A stretch of 19,895 bases of DNA from Roseiarcus sp050015575. Lineage in GTDB: Bacteria > Pseudomonadota > Alphaproteobacteria > Rhizobiales > Beijerinckiaceae. Shown here piece after piece: positions 7,176 through 14,127 of the stretch. A program made the position numbers and the translations under genes. The stretch's first letter is position 1; each line of letters starts with the position of its first letter. The stretch covers positions 1 to 19,895 of the forward strand of contig JBEKBD010000047.1 of the NCBI GenBank assembly GCA_050015575.1. Direction: 5' to 3'. The notes beneath the pieces are model-generated. The model had not been told where the DNA came from. It did not search any database and was given only the letters and a program-made list of their open reading frames with translations.

Positions 7176-8771
7176 ATGGCCATCGATCCTCTCGCGCCAG
7201 TCGGCCGCGCGCTGATTTCCGTGTCCGACAAGTCCGGATTGACCGAGCTGGGCCTCGCCCTGGCGGCGCGCGGAATCGAGATCGTCTCCACCGGCGGCAC
7301 TGCCGCGGCGCTGGCGAAGGCGGGCGTCGCCGTCGTCGACGTCGCCGAGCTCACCGGATTTCCGGAGATGATGGACGGGCGGCTGAAGACGCTGCATCCG
7401 AGCGTTCACGGCGGTCTGCTTGCGATCCGCGCCGACCCCGCGCATCAGGCGTCGATGATCGCCCACGGCATCGCGCCGATCGATCTGCTGGTCGTCAATC
7501 TCTATCCCTTCGAGAGCGCGCTCTCCCGCGCCGCGCCGTTCGCGGAGATGGTCGAGAACATCGATATCGGCGGCCCGGCGATGATCCGCGCGGCGGCGAA
7601 GAACCACGCCGATGTCGTCGTCATCGTCGACGTCGAGGATTATCCGCGCCTCATCGAGCAGCTGGAGGCCTACGACGGATCGACGCGGCTGAGCTTCCGC
7701 CGCGAGATGGCGCAGAAGGCCTACGCGCGCACGGCGGCCTATGACGCGGCGATCTCCAATTGGCTAGCGCGCGAGGCCAAGCAAAGCGCGCCAAAGTGGC
7801 GCGCGTTCGGCGGCGCGCTCAAGAGCGCGCTACGCTACGGCGAGAACCCGCACCAGCGCGCCGCGTTCTATGTCGGGCCGGAATCGCGCCCCGGCGTCGC
7901 CACGGCGCGCCAGGTCCAGGGCAAGGAACTCTCCTACAACAACATCGGCGACACCGACGCCGCCTACGAGCTGGTCGCCGAATTCGATCCGAAAGCGTCG
8001 GCCGCGGCGGCGATCATCAAGCACGCCAATCCGTGCGGCGTCGCCTTGGGCGCGGGCCTGCTGGAGGCTTACGCGAAGGCGCTCGCCTGCGATCCCGCCT
8101 CCGCCTACGGCGGCGTCATCGCGGTGAACCGGCGGCTCGACGCGGCTGCGGCGCGCAAAATGGTGGAAATCTTCACCGAAGTGATCATTGCGCCGGAAGC
8201 GGACGACGAGGCGCTGGCGATCGTGGCGGCCAAGAAGAATCTGCGCCTGCTGATCGCCGGCGCGCTGCCCGATCCGCGGGCGCCGACGCTCGCGGTGCGC
8301 TCGGTCGCCGGCGGCTTTCTCACGCAGGACCGCGACGCCGGCGCGCTCGACGAGGCGGCGCTGAAGATCGTCACGAAACGGAGCCCGACCGCCGCCGAAA
8401 TGGCGGACCTCAGGTTCGCCTGGCGCGTCTGCAAGCACGTCAAGTCGAACGCCATCGTCTACGTCAAGGACGGCGCGACGGTCGGCGTCGGCGCGGGACA
8501 GATGTCGCGCGTCGATTCGGCGCGCATCGCCGCGCGCAAGGCGGAGGACGCGGCGCGCGCCGCGGGTTTGGCCGAGCCGCCGACCAAAGGCTCGGTCGTC
8601 GCCTCCGACGCGTTCTTTCCCTTCGCCGACGGCCTCGTCGCGGCGGTGGAAGCGGGCGCGACCGCGGTCATCCAGCCAGGCGGATCGATACGCGACGGCG
8701 ATGTGATCGCGGCGGCGGACGCGGCGGGGATCGCGATGGCGTTCACGGGCATGCGGCACTTCAGGCACTGA
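7176..8771 (+). CDS. purH: Bifunctional AICAR formyltransferase / IMP cyclohydrolase
   Basis: A 531-residue cytosolic enzyme catalysing the last two steps of IMP synthesis: formylation of AICAR by 10-formyl-tetrahydrofolate, then ring closure. The N-terminal MGS-like cyclohydrolase domain covers about 1-200 ('ALISVSDKSGL', 'STGGTA', 'MMDGRLKTLHPSVHGGLLA'). The AICAR transformylase domain covers about 210-531 ('LRYGENPHQ', 'ELSYNN', the catalytic Lys282-His283 in 'IKHANPCG', 'SDAFFPFADG', and the C-terminal 'GMRHFRH'). Length is full. The ATG at 7176 gives the standard N-terminus. It follows the rsmB-like gene by 109 bp and ends in a strong hairpin. Confidence 0.97.
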   Translation: MAIDPLAPVGRALISVSDKSGLTELGLALAARGIEIVSTGGTAAALAKAGVAVVDVAELTGFPEMMDGRLKTLHPSVHGGLLAIRADPAHQASMIAHGIAPIDLLVVNLYPFESALSRAAPFAEMVENIDIGGPAMIRAAAKNHADVVVIVDVEDYPRLIEQLEAYDGSTRLSFRREMAQKAYARTAAYDAAISNWLAREAKQSAPKWRAFGGALKSALRYGENPHQRAAFYVGPESRPGVATARQVQGKELSYNNIGDTDAAYELVAEFDPKASAAAAIIKHANPCGVALGAGLLEAYAKALACDPASAYGGVIAVNRRLDAAAARKMVEIFTEVIIAPEADDEALAIVAAKKNLRLLIAGALPDPRAPTLAVRSVAGGFLTQDRDAGALDEAALKIVTKRSPTAAEMADLRFAWRVCKHVKSNAIVYVKDGATVGVGAGQMSRVDSARIAARKAEDAARAAGLAEPPTKGSVVASDAFFPFADGLVAAVEAGATAVIQPGGSIRDGDVIAAADAAGIAMAFTGMRHFRH

Positions 8772-8778
8772 ATCTCGG

Positions 8779-8818
8779 CGCCCGACGGCGCCGTTCAAAC
8801 CGGCGCGCTCGTCGGGCG
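8779..8818 (+). terminator. Hairpin terminator candidate after purH
   Basis: Nested inverted repeats lie directly after the purH stop. The outer arms are CGCCCGACG (8779-8787) and CGTCGGGCG (8810-8818); the inner arms are GCGCCG (8788-8793) and CGGCGC (8801-8806), with a 7-nt loop and a 3-nt bulge. The stem is very stable. No clear U run follows, so termination may be inefficient or rely on Rho; position between convergent genes supports the call. Confidence 0.55.
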
Positions 8819-8844
8819 ATGGGATGCGATAAAGGCCACTTGGC

Positions 8845-8877
8845 GCTTGTCGGCTTTTCGCCGCCTTCTTGACAAGC
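8845..8877 (-). terminator. Possible terminator hairpin after the sulfatase-like gene
   Basis: Arms GCTTGTC (8845-8851) and GACAAGC (8871-8877) enclose an inner GGC/GCC stem, just past the sulfatase stop on the minus strand. The hairpin has an asymmetric internal loop and no clean U tract, so the call is weak. Confidence 0.3.
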
Positions 8878-8879
8878 GG

Positions 8880-9293
8880 TCAATCTCGGCATTCCGCGCT
8901 TCGGCAGGCGTCAATGAAGAGATCGGATTTTTCCTCGAGCAATCCTCGATAGCGATTGACCTCGTCCGTACGGGTTGTCGCCATCAAATTATCCCGCTCT
9001 TGAGGGTCTTTGACGAGATCGAACAGCGCTTCGTCGCGGGTCGGGCCCGCGCCGCAGCGGAGATACTTCATCAAAGAACTTTCCGATTTTTCCACGGCCG
9101 CGAAACATGGAGTGAGCCCGCGCCGCGTCTGGTGGAGCGTGACGCGATGTGTCGGCGGGTCGAGAAGAGACTTGCCTTGCCAATTCGGCGGAACGGGCAA
9201 GCCTAGCCGCGTGATAATAGTCGGCGCGATGTCGATTTGAGTAGCAAATACGTCGTTCCGATAAGCATCGATACTGCTGTCAAAGATCAGCAA
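8880..9293 (-). CDS. Sulfatase-like hydrolase, C-terminal part separated by frameshift
   Basis: This is the downstream piece of a split alkaline-phosphatase-superfamily gene. The frame really begins upstream, just after the heptamer at 9440-9446, and reads 'SIVVVTADHGDGLGEHGHIG' and 'HTRYLYQEDIRIPLLIF' before the first ATG at 9293. 'ADHGDGLGEHGHIGH' is the conserved metal-binding block of sulfatases and phosphoethanolamine/phosphoglycerol transferases (Asp-His, then a late His). The rest, 'QIDIAPTIITRLGLPVPPNW' followed by QGKSL, is the typical C-terminal subdomain. On its own the ATG-initiated 137-residue product lacks the nucleophile and the Asp-His pair and cannot be an active enzyme. Codon use and base composition match the upstream fragment and differ from the host genes. 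Confidence 0.75.
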   Translation of the reverse strand: MLIFDSSIDAYRNDVFATQIDIAPTIITRLGLPVPPNWQGKSLLDPPTHRVTLHQTRRGLTPCFAAVEKSESSLMKYLRCGAGPTRDEALFDLVKDPQERDNLMATTRTDEVNRYRGLLEEKSDLFIDACRSAECRD

Positions 9294-10849
9294 GGGAATA
9301 CGGATGTCTTCTTGATAGAGGTATCTCGTGTGTCCAATGTGCCCATGTTCCCCAAGACCATCTCCGTGGTCCGCAGTGACGACGACGATGCTGTTTTGTA
9401 GATATGATTTAGACCGAAGAAGATCGAATATCTCGTGTATAAAAAATCTGCCTGCAAAACACCGTTGTCATAGCGGTTCGAAACAGCTTCCAAATCTTCG
9501 TCGCGAAGTCTACCGGTAGTGATCGCGTTATCCAATCGTTGAGTTCCGGCAAGTTCGTTCCAGAACGTAAAGAGGCGCATGTTGTCGGAAAACGCGGGTT
9601 CGAATTTTTCAAAGGCTGGCAGTTTCGTTCCGGATACGTGACTCGACATAAGGTGAAAGTAGAAAAAATTTCTTTCGTCGGTCGCGGGCGCAACAGCCTG
9701 GAGCGCGTTGATAATATTTCTATCGTCATTGACATCTTTGGCGCGGAGCGTCATAAAGTCGTATACATCGTCAACATCCGGCCCGTAAAAGTTCATAAGG
9801 TAGTTCCAAGTTCGGTGGTCGCCACTCAAGAAGAATTTGACATGGTAACCCTGGTCATGCAGCAGGCTGTGAAGGGTAAAATTGTCCGAGGAAATCTGGT
9901 GAAAGGGGCGCGAGGCGAGAATTGAAGCGACGCCGCAGAAAGTTTCGGAGCATGTCGAGAGGGCCATATTTACCCGATGAAGGAGCTTTCGCGAATAGAG
10001 ATCCGACAAAAATGGCGTTGTTTCTCGCCGATATCCATACACCCCCATATGATCGGCGCGCAAAGCGTCCGAGACGATCAAAATAACGTTTCTCGGCTTA
10101 AAGTCGGTAGGCTTTCGGTAGGCCAGGCGCGCCTCACGGTCTTCGAGCGCCGCCGCGAGGCGACTATTGTCAAAGCTCATCAGCCGGGAAGCAGGATTGA
10201 ATTCGAAAAAACCACTGATAGGCTCTCCATATAGGGCGCGCGGAAATTGAGTGAGCAATACGGTGCAAAGGCCAAACGACGTCGTTATAATTGTAAATAG
10301 TATGCCTGTAGCAAGCAATAATTTTCGTTTGAATCCATCGCCACGGAGCAGCCAGTTTTGCGTCGGAAAGAACAATTGTGATGTAATGAAGACGCATATA
10401 GCCGTAATGACAAATATAAGTGAAGTCAAACAGAGGATGATCGCTAGCGACAACGCCAGTTTTCGACCCGAAGTAACGGGTATAAAATCGAGTACAGCAT
10501 TGAGATTTGACGAAAAAGTACGAACCATACTAATGGTAAGCACGTCGCCCCAAATATAATTTGATATGAATGCAGAGAGATAAATCAGCACCGTTGCGAC
10601 AAGAATAATCGTGAAAGTAAAATGAAGGAAAATGCGGCCGGCGCGCCCCTGACTCCAGGGCAAACATGCCGTGAGGACGACTGACAGCACACAAGCCAGC
10701 GATAGGCAAAACAATACAATTGTTGCACTAAATAGGATGATGACAGAGTCGTAGTTGAATTTCTGGTGATAGACGAATAGTGTAAGGCCCAGAATCAAGA
10801 ACAGAGTGAGTATACTAATTATACCGCGATTGAGCATTGTCGGATCCAT
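9287..10849 (-). CDS. Membrane sulfatase-like hydrolase/transferase, N-terminal part, frameshifted
   Basis: About 520 residues. Five strongly hydrophobic N-terminal segments fill roughly residues 5-215 (for example 'GIISILTLFLILGLTLFVYH', 'VIILFSATIVLFCLSLACVL'). The start of a periplasmic sulfatase/alkaline-phosphatase-superfamily domain follows: 'RNVILIVSDALRADHMGVYG' gives the first metal-binding Asp, and 'LSTCSETFCGVASILASRPF' is the nucleophile region, with Ser or Thr rather than a formylglycine Cys-x-Pro-x-Arg motif. The layout resembles LtaS/EptA/OpgB-type transferases that modify lipids or surface glycans. After 'NGVLQADF' the frame slips at a T run; the last ~51 residues are out of frame, while the correct text continues in the -1 frame. 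An ATG at 10849 was chosen; TTG at 10858 and ATG at 10837 are alternatives, none with a good Shine-Dalgarno. The gene is markedly AT-richer than its neighbours, suggesting transfer. Confidence 0.75.
   Translation of the reverse strand: MDPTMLNRGIISILTLFLILGLTLFVYHQKFNYDSVIILFSATIVLFCLSLACVLSVVLTACLPWSQGRAGRIFLHFTFTIILVATVLIYLSAFISNYIWGDVLTISMVRTFSSNLNAVLDFIPVTSGRKLALSLAIILCLTSLIFVITAICVFITSQLFFPTQNWLLRGDGFKRKLLLATGILFTIITTSFGLCTVLLTQFPRALYGEPISGFFEFNPASRLMSFDNSRLAAALEDREARLAYRKPTDFKPRNVILIVSDALRADHMGVYGYRRETTPFLSDLYSRKLLHRVNMALSTCSETFCGVASILASRPFHQISSDNFTLHSLLHDQGYHVKFFLSGDHRTWNYLMNFYGPDVDDVYDFMTLRAKDVNDDRNIINALQAVAPATDERNFFYFHLMSSHVSGTKLPAFEKFEPAFSDNMRLFTFWNELAGTQRLDNAITTGRLRDEDLEAVSNRYDNGVLQADFLYTRYSIFFGLNHIYKTASSSSLRTTEMVLGNMGTLDTRDTSIKKTSVFPC
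9440..9446 (-). other. U UUU UUA slippery heptamer at the sulfatase frame break
   Basis: On the coding strand the zero-frame codons are GAT TTT TTA TAC. A one-base backward slip on T TTT TTA re-pairs both tRNAs on UUU and continues as ATA CAC GAG ATA TTC GAT, which is the frame that encodes the conserved sulfatase C-terminus. No strong downstream stem-loop and only a weak purine stretch upstream are seen, so a simple one-T deletion or homopolymer sequencing error is the leading alternative. Confidence 0.5.
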
Positions 10850-10858
10850 TATCGGCAA

Positions 10859-11452
10859 TGACCAAAGGGGCGGAAGAGAAAACGCGGCCGGAGGCCAAAG
10901 CGGTATTGTTCGTTAACGGTGAGTGTGGGCGTTGAACGGCATAGAGAGCTGGCATTGCGGGAACGGCGGAGCCGTTGCAACATTGGCCGCCTCGCGGGCC
11001 ATCGAGCGCAACCCGAGTTGACCGGGCTGCGGGCTCGTCGGTGGCATGGCTGGCGACAGTGGCGGAACGGTCAGCCGAAGGCAAGTCGATTGTGGAGACG
11101 AGATCGGCGGCGCGAGGGGGTTCTCTCTGACGCGTCGGCTGCGTCGCGGCGCATGGTCGCAGAACCGTCAGGCGCGGCTTCCGATGACCGCAATCATCAA
11201 TCGCCGGCAAGGAAGGATGGCGGGGCTGGGGTCTCGCGCGCGCGAGAAAAAAGGAAGGGCCGAGAACAGCAGAGGACGGGAACCTTTCGACCCCGGCCCT
11301 TCCATTGCCGCCTGGAATAGCTGTGGACCTACCCCGACGGCGCGCGCACCCTATTCTCGGTGCTTTCGCGAGTGAATGGCGCAAGTTGTCGCAGGGGAAG
11401 AGTTTGGGCGAGGCGCGAAGGGAGGGCGCGCGGCGAGTGCGAAGGGACAGGC
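10859..11452. other. Gene-poor stretch between the sulfatase-like gene and the hydrolase operon
   Basis: About 590 bp with open frames on both strands but no protein-like text, recognisable family, or ribosome binding site in front of any of them. The only structured element I see is the minus-strand hairpin at about 11247-11303. Base composition returns to the host level right after the sulfatase start, so the AT-rich insert appears to end near 10860-10920. Confidence 0.5.
11247..11303 (-). terminator. Intrinsic-terminator-like hairpin with U tract, minus strand
   Basis: On the minus strand GGAAGGGCCG pairs perfectly with CGGCCCTTCC (10 bp; plus-strand arms at 11294-11303 and 11253-11262), around a 31-nt loop, and the stem is followed at once by TTTTTT. 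This is the form of a Rho-independent terminator. No gene lies immediately upstream on that strand: the region up to 11507 is non-coding. It could end antisense transcription or be the 3' end of a small RNA. Confidence 0.5.
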
Positions 11453-11486
11453 TTGACACGTTCAGATAACTCTATATCGTAGAGTT
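11453..11486 (+). promoter_or_regulatory. Promoter with overlapping operator palindrome
   Basis: TTGACA at 11453-11458 is a perfect -35 box. TATCGT at 11475-11480, 16 bp later, is a plausible -10. Lying over the -10 is the inverted repeat AACTCTA-N5-TAGAGTT (11468-11486). The hydrolase ATG is at 11508, with AGGGAT about 8 nt upstream. A palindrome across the -10 is the classic position for a repressor site. The winged-helix protein encoded at the end of this operon is the obvious candidate, by inference. Confidence 0.6.
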
Positions 11487-11507
11487 CTCTATGTAGGGAT
11501 CCGCCCG

Positions 11508-12488
11508 ATGTCCTTCTCCCGCCTGCTGCAACTGCCCGTCTGGCTTCTCGCGCTCGTCGGCCTCGCCGCGCTGGCGCTCTGGGCGATGCTTGCTGCGCCC
11601 TTGACCCAACCGCCGCCGCTGGCCTCGATCCAGGCCGGCGCGATGGCGATCGACCAAGAAGGCATGCCCGAACTCTCTCGCTTTCAGGCGCGCGACGGCA
11701 CCTGGCTGGCCTATCGGCTCTATCCGGCCGCGCACGGCGAGGCCGACCGGCTGGCGATCCTCGCCCACGGCTCGTCCGGCCTCTCCGACGAAATGAACGC
11801 GATCGCGCAGACGCTCGCCGCGAGCGGCGTCGCGGCGGCCGCCATCGACGCGCGCGGCCACGGCGCCTCGGGAACGCGCGGCGACATCGGCTATCTCGGC
11901 CAGCTCGACGACGATCTCGCCGATCTCGTCGCGCATCTGCGCGGGGCCTATCCGAAGGCGCGGCTGACGCTAATCGGCCATTCCGCCGGCGGCGGCTTCG
12001 CCTTGCGCATCGCCGCCGGGCCGCTCGGCGCTTCGTTCGATCGCTTCGTGCTGCTCGCGCCCTATCTCGGCTATTCCGCTCCGACCAATCGCCCCGCCGA
12101 GGGGACGGGGCTGTGGGCCGCGCCCGACATCCCGCGCATCGTCGCGATCCTGGCGCTGCGGCGGATCGGCGTCGATTGGCCGCAGGCGCTGCCCGTCATC
12201 GCCTTCGCCACTTCGCCCGCGGCCGGCAAGTTCGTCACCTCGCGCTATTCCTACCGTCTGCTCGCCAATTTCGGCCCGCCGCTGGATTGGAAGGGCGCGC
12301 TGCAAGCCGCGGCGGGCCGCATCGACTTGATCGCCGGCGAAGGCGATGAACTGATGGACGCGCCCGCCTACCAAAGCGTCGTCGCGCCGCTCGGCGTGCG
12401 GGTGACGCTGCTGCCCGGCGTCGACCATATGGGCGTCGTCCATGCGCCCGCGGCGCTCGCCGCGATTCGTGAAGCGGCGACGAGATGA
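11508..12488 (+). CDS. Alpha/beta hydrolase, membrane-anchored (serine lysophospholipase-like)
   Basis: A 326-residue alpha/beta-hydrolase. Residues 8-32 form one hydrophobic segment ('LPVWLLALVGLAALALWAML'), an N-terminal anchor or uncleaved signal. The catalytic domain covers about 60-324. It has an oxyanion-hole 'AHGSSG', nucleophile Ser159 in the elbow 'GHSAGGG', a likely acid Asp280 in 'GEGDELMD', and catalytic His307 in 'GVDHMG'. The 'DARGHGASGTRGDIGY' stretch is typical of monoacylglycerol lipase/lysophospholipase-like enzymes. The specific ester substrate is unknown. It is the first gene of a same-strand group (gaps 45, 60 and 4 bp) with two membrane proteins and a winged-helix regulator, driven from the promoter at 11453. 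Confidence 0.88.
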   Translation: MSFSRLLQLPVWLLALVGLAALALWAMLAAPLTQPPPLASIQAGAMAIDQEGMPELSRFQARDGTWLAYRLYPAAHGEADRLAILAHGSSGLSDEMNAIAQTLAASGVAAAAIDARGHGASGTRGDIGYLGQLDDDLADLVAHLRGAYPKARLTLIGHSAGGGFALRIAAGPLGASFDRFVLLAPYLGYSAPTNRPAEGTGLWAAPDIPRIVAILALRRIGVDWPQALPVIAFATSPAAGKFVTSRYSYRLLANFGPPLDWKGALQAAAGRIDLIAGEGDELMDAPAYQSVVAPLGVRVTLLPGVDHMGVVHAPAALAAIREAATR

Positions 12489-12533
12489 GCGCGCCGCCGC
12501 TGGTCTCGGCGGGATGACGAAGGAGCATTGGCG

Positions 12534-13109
12534 ATGCCGGTTTTCGAGATCCTTGCGCACACGCCGCCGTGGGTGTGGGCCTTGTTCGCCTTTCTCGTCT
12601 ATCGCGGCGCGGCGGCGATGCGCGCGCGCGAGGTATCGCCGTATCGCGTCCTGATCGTTCCCGCCATCTTCTTGGTCTGGGGGGCTTCCGGCCTCATCGA
12701 AAGACCGGACGGCTTGGCGCTGAATGTCGCGGCGTTCCTCGGCGCGCTGCTGGTCGGCCTCGCGGCGGGGCGCGCGCTCGCCTCGCTCATGCCGGCGCCT
12801 CGCCTCTCGCGCGTCACAGGATTGCTGGCGACGCCGGGGTCGCCGGTCACTCTGATTCTCAACTGCGCCGCCTTCGCCGCGAAATATGTCGGCAACGTCG
12901 CTTTGGCGCTGTCTTCCGGCGGCGCCGCCCGCGCCGAGTTGACGAGCGCGGTGGTCGCGATCGGCGGTCTGTTCGCCGGACTGTTCTGGGGCCGCACGCT
13001 CCGCCAATTCCAACGCGCCCTGCAAGGCGACGGACGGCCCGCGACTGTTGCGAACCTCGTCGCCTTGGTTCTGAGGCGGGGCGCAAGCGCGCCGGAAACA
13101 GTTCGGTGA
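12534..13109 (+). CDS. Membrane protein, DUF6622-like
   Basis: A 191-residue integral membrane protein with about five hydrophobic segments ('WVWALFAFLVYRGAAAM', 'VLIVPAIFLVWGASGLI', 'LNVAAFLGALLVGLAAGRAL', 'VTLILNCAAFAAKYVGNVAL', 'TSAVVAIGGLFAGLFWGRTL'). The N-terminal 'EILAHTPPWVWALFAFLVY' resembles the conserved start of small DUF6622-type membrane proteins; this assignment is from memory of the motif and moderate at best. The ATG at 12534 has AGGAG 8 nt upstream, so it is preferred to the TTG two codons earlier. Function is unknown. The operon context suggests a membrane-related role with the lipase-like hydrolase. Confidence 0.75.
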   Translation: MPVFEILAHTPPWVWALFAFLVYRGAAAMRAREVSPYRVLIVPAIFLVWGASGLIERPDGLALNVAAFLGALLVGLAAGRALASLMPAPRLSRVTGLLATPGSPVTLILNCAAFAAKYVGNVALALSSGGAARAELTSAVVAIGGLFAGLFWGRTLRQFQRALQGDGRPATVANLVALVLRRGASAPETVR

Positions 13110-13169
13110 GCCGCGCCGCCGCCGATTTCGACGGCGCGTAGACCGCTTTGAGAAAACGGGGAGGCGGAT

Positions 13170-13718
13170 ATGACGATCAGCCCCGACGAAGCCGGCGCGA
13201 TTCTCGCCGAGGTCGATTCGATCGTCGCCAAGGTCAAGCAGTCGCGCGTCTATCGCGTGACCGGCGCCCTGCTCGTCCTGTGGGGCGCGATCGTCGTCGC
13301 GGCCGATCTGATCGGCTTCGTCTGGCCGCGCTGGTCGGTCTGGACCTGGGCGGCGGCCAACGTTCTCGGCGCGGCGGCGAGCTTCGCCATGCTGCGCGCC
13401 GGGCCGGGTATTCCCAGCCGCATGCCATGGCGCTTTCTCGCCGCCTTCGCGCTGTTCGTCGCCTTCGGCCTGTTGTGGAGCGTCGGCTTCGGCCGTTTCG
13501 GGCCGCGCGAGTCGGACGCGTTCTGGCCGACCCTGTTCCTGTTCGGCTACGCGATCGCCGGCCTGTGGTTCGGCGCCGCTTTCGCCGCGCTCGGCCTGAC
13601 CTTGAGCGCGCTGGTTCTCGCCGGCTATCTGTGGTCGGGCGAGTGGTTCAATCTGTGGCTCGCCGTCGTCAACGGCGGCGGCTTCGTTCTCTGCGGCCTG
13701 TGGATGCGGCGGGCCTGA
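13170..13718 (+). CDS. Conserved hypothetical membrane protein
   Basis: A 182-residue protein. A soluble N-terminal helix (residues 1-25, 'SPDEAGAILAEVDSIVAKVK') precedes about five membrane segments. The segments include 'TGALLVLWGAIVVAADLIGF', 'TWAAANVLGAAASFAML', 'FLAAFALFVAFGLLWSVGF' and 'LFGYAIAGLWFGAAFAALGL'. I do not recognise a named family. The ATG at 13170 follows GGAGGCGGAT. Only 4 bp separate it from the winged-helix gene, and small membrane proteins paired with a PF13601-type winged-helix regulator recur in proteobacteria. It may therefore be the membrane output controlled by that regulator, which is inference. Confidence 0.75.
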   Translation: MTISPDEAGAILAEVDSIVAKVKQSRVYRVTGALLVLWGAIVVAADLIGFVWPRWSVWTWAAANVLGAAASFAMLRAGPGIPSRMPWRFLAAFALFVAFGLLWSVGFGRFGPRESDAFWPTLFLFGYAIAGLWFGAAFAALGLTLSALVLAGYLWSGEWFNLWLAVVNGGGFVLCGLWMRRA

Positions 13719-13722
13719 CGCC

Positions 13723-14019
13723 ATGAACGCCCCCGACGAGACCATCCACCAACCCGTCCGCCTGCGCATCATGGCGGCGCTGACCGCGATCGGAGCGAGC
13801 GAAGAGGGCCTCGACTTCGCCGAGCTGAAATCGCTGACCGGCGCAAGCGACGGCAACCTCGGCGCCCATATCGACCATCTCGCGAAGGCCGGCTACGTCG
13901 AGGTCGCCAAGGCGTTCGTCGCGCGCCGGCCGCGCACCACCGTCAAGGCGAGCCCGGCGGGGCGCGCCGCCTTCGCGCGCCACGTGGCGTTCCTGCGCGA
14001 GATCATCACGGCCGGGTGA
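13723..14019 (+). CDS. Winged-helix transcriptional regulator (HTH_34/PF13601-like)
   Basis: A 98-residue protein almost entirely made of one winged-helix DNA-binding domain. 'HQPVRLRIMAALTAIG' is helix 1, 'DFAELKSLTGASDGNLGAHI' the helix-turn-helix with recognition helix, and 'GYVEVAKAFVARRPRTTVKA' the wing. A final helix 'GRAAFARHVAFLREII' probably dimerises the protein. It resembles small MarR/ArsR-like regulators of the 'winged helix DNA-binding domain' group and has no ligand domain or metal-binding cysteines. It is translated 4 bp after the membrane protein gene. A natural target is the AACTCTA-N5-TAGAGTT palindrome over the operon promoter, giving autoregulation; untested. Confidence 0.85.
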   Translation: MNAPDETIHQPVRLRIMAALTAIGASEEGLDFAELKSLTGASDGNLGAHIDHLAKAGYVEVAKAFVARRPRTTVKASPAGRAAFARHVAFLREIITAG

Positions 14020-14127
14020 GCGGCGGGACGCCGCGCCGGAAGAATTTCGCTCGGCGAGCCGCGTAAAACGCCGTCGATTCCTGATATGACGCGACTCTTC
14101 GCGCGAAGCGGCGTTGAGGAATTGCGG

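Noticed and set aside
10815..11459. Open frames on both strands in the gene-poor stretch
   Set aside because: Neither strand gives recognisable motifs, plausible composition or a ribosome binding site.
11970..13856. A 628-codon minus-strand open frame
   Set aside because: It is antisense to the hydrolase operon and composed mainly of Arg/Glu/Gln/Ala/Gly without domains; the plus-strand genes have motifs, ribosome sites and tight spacing.
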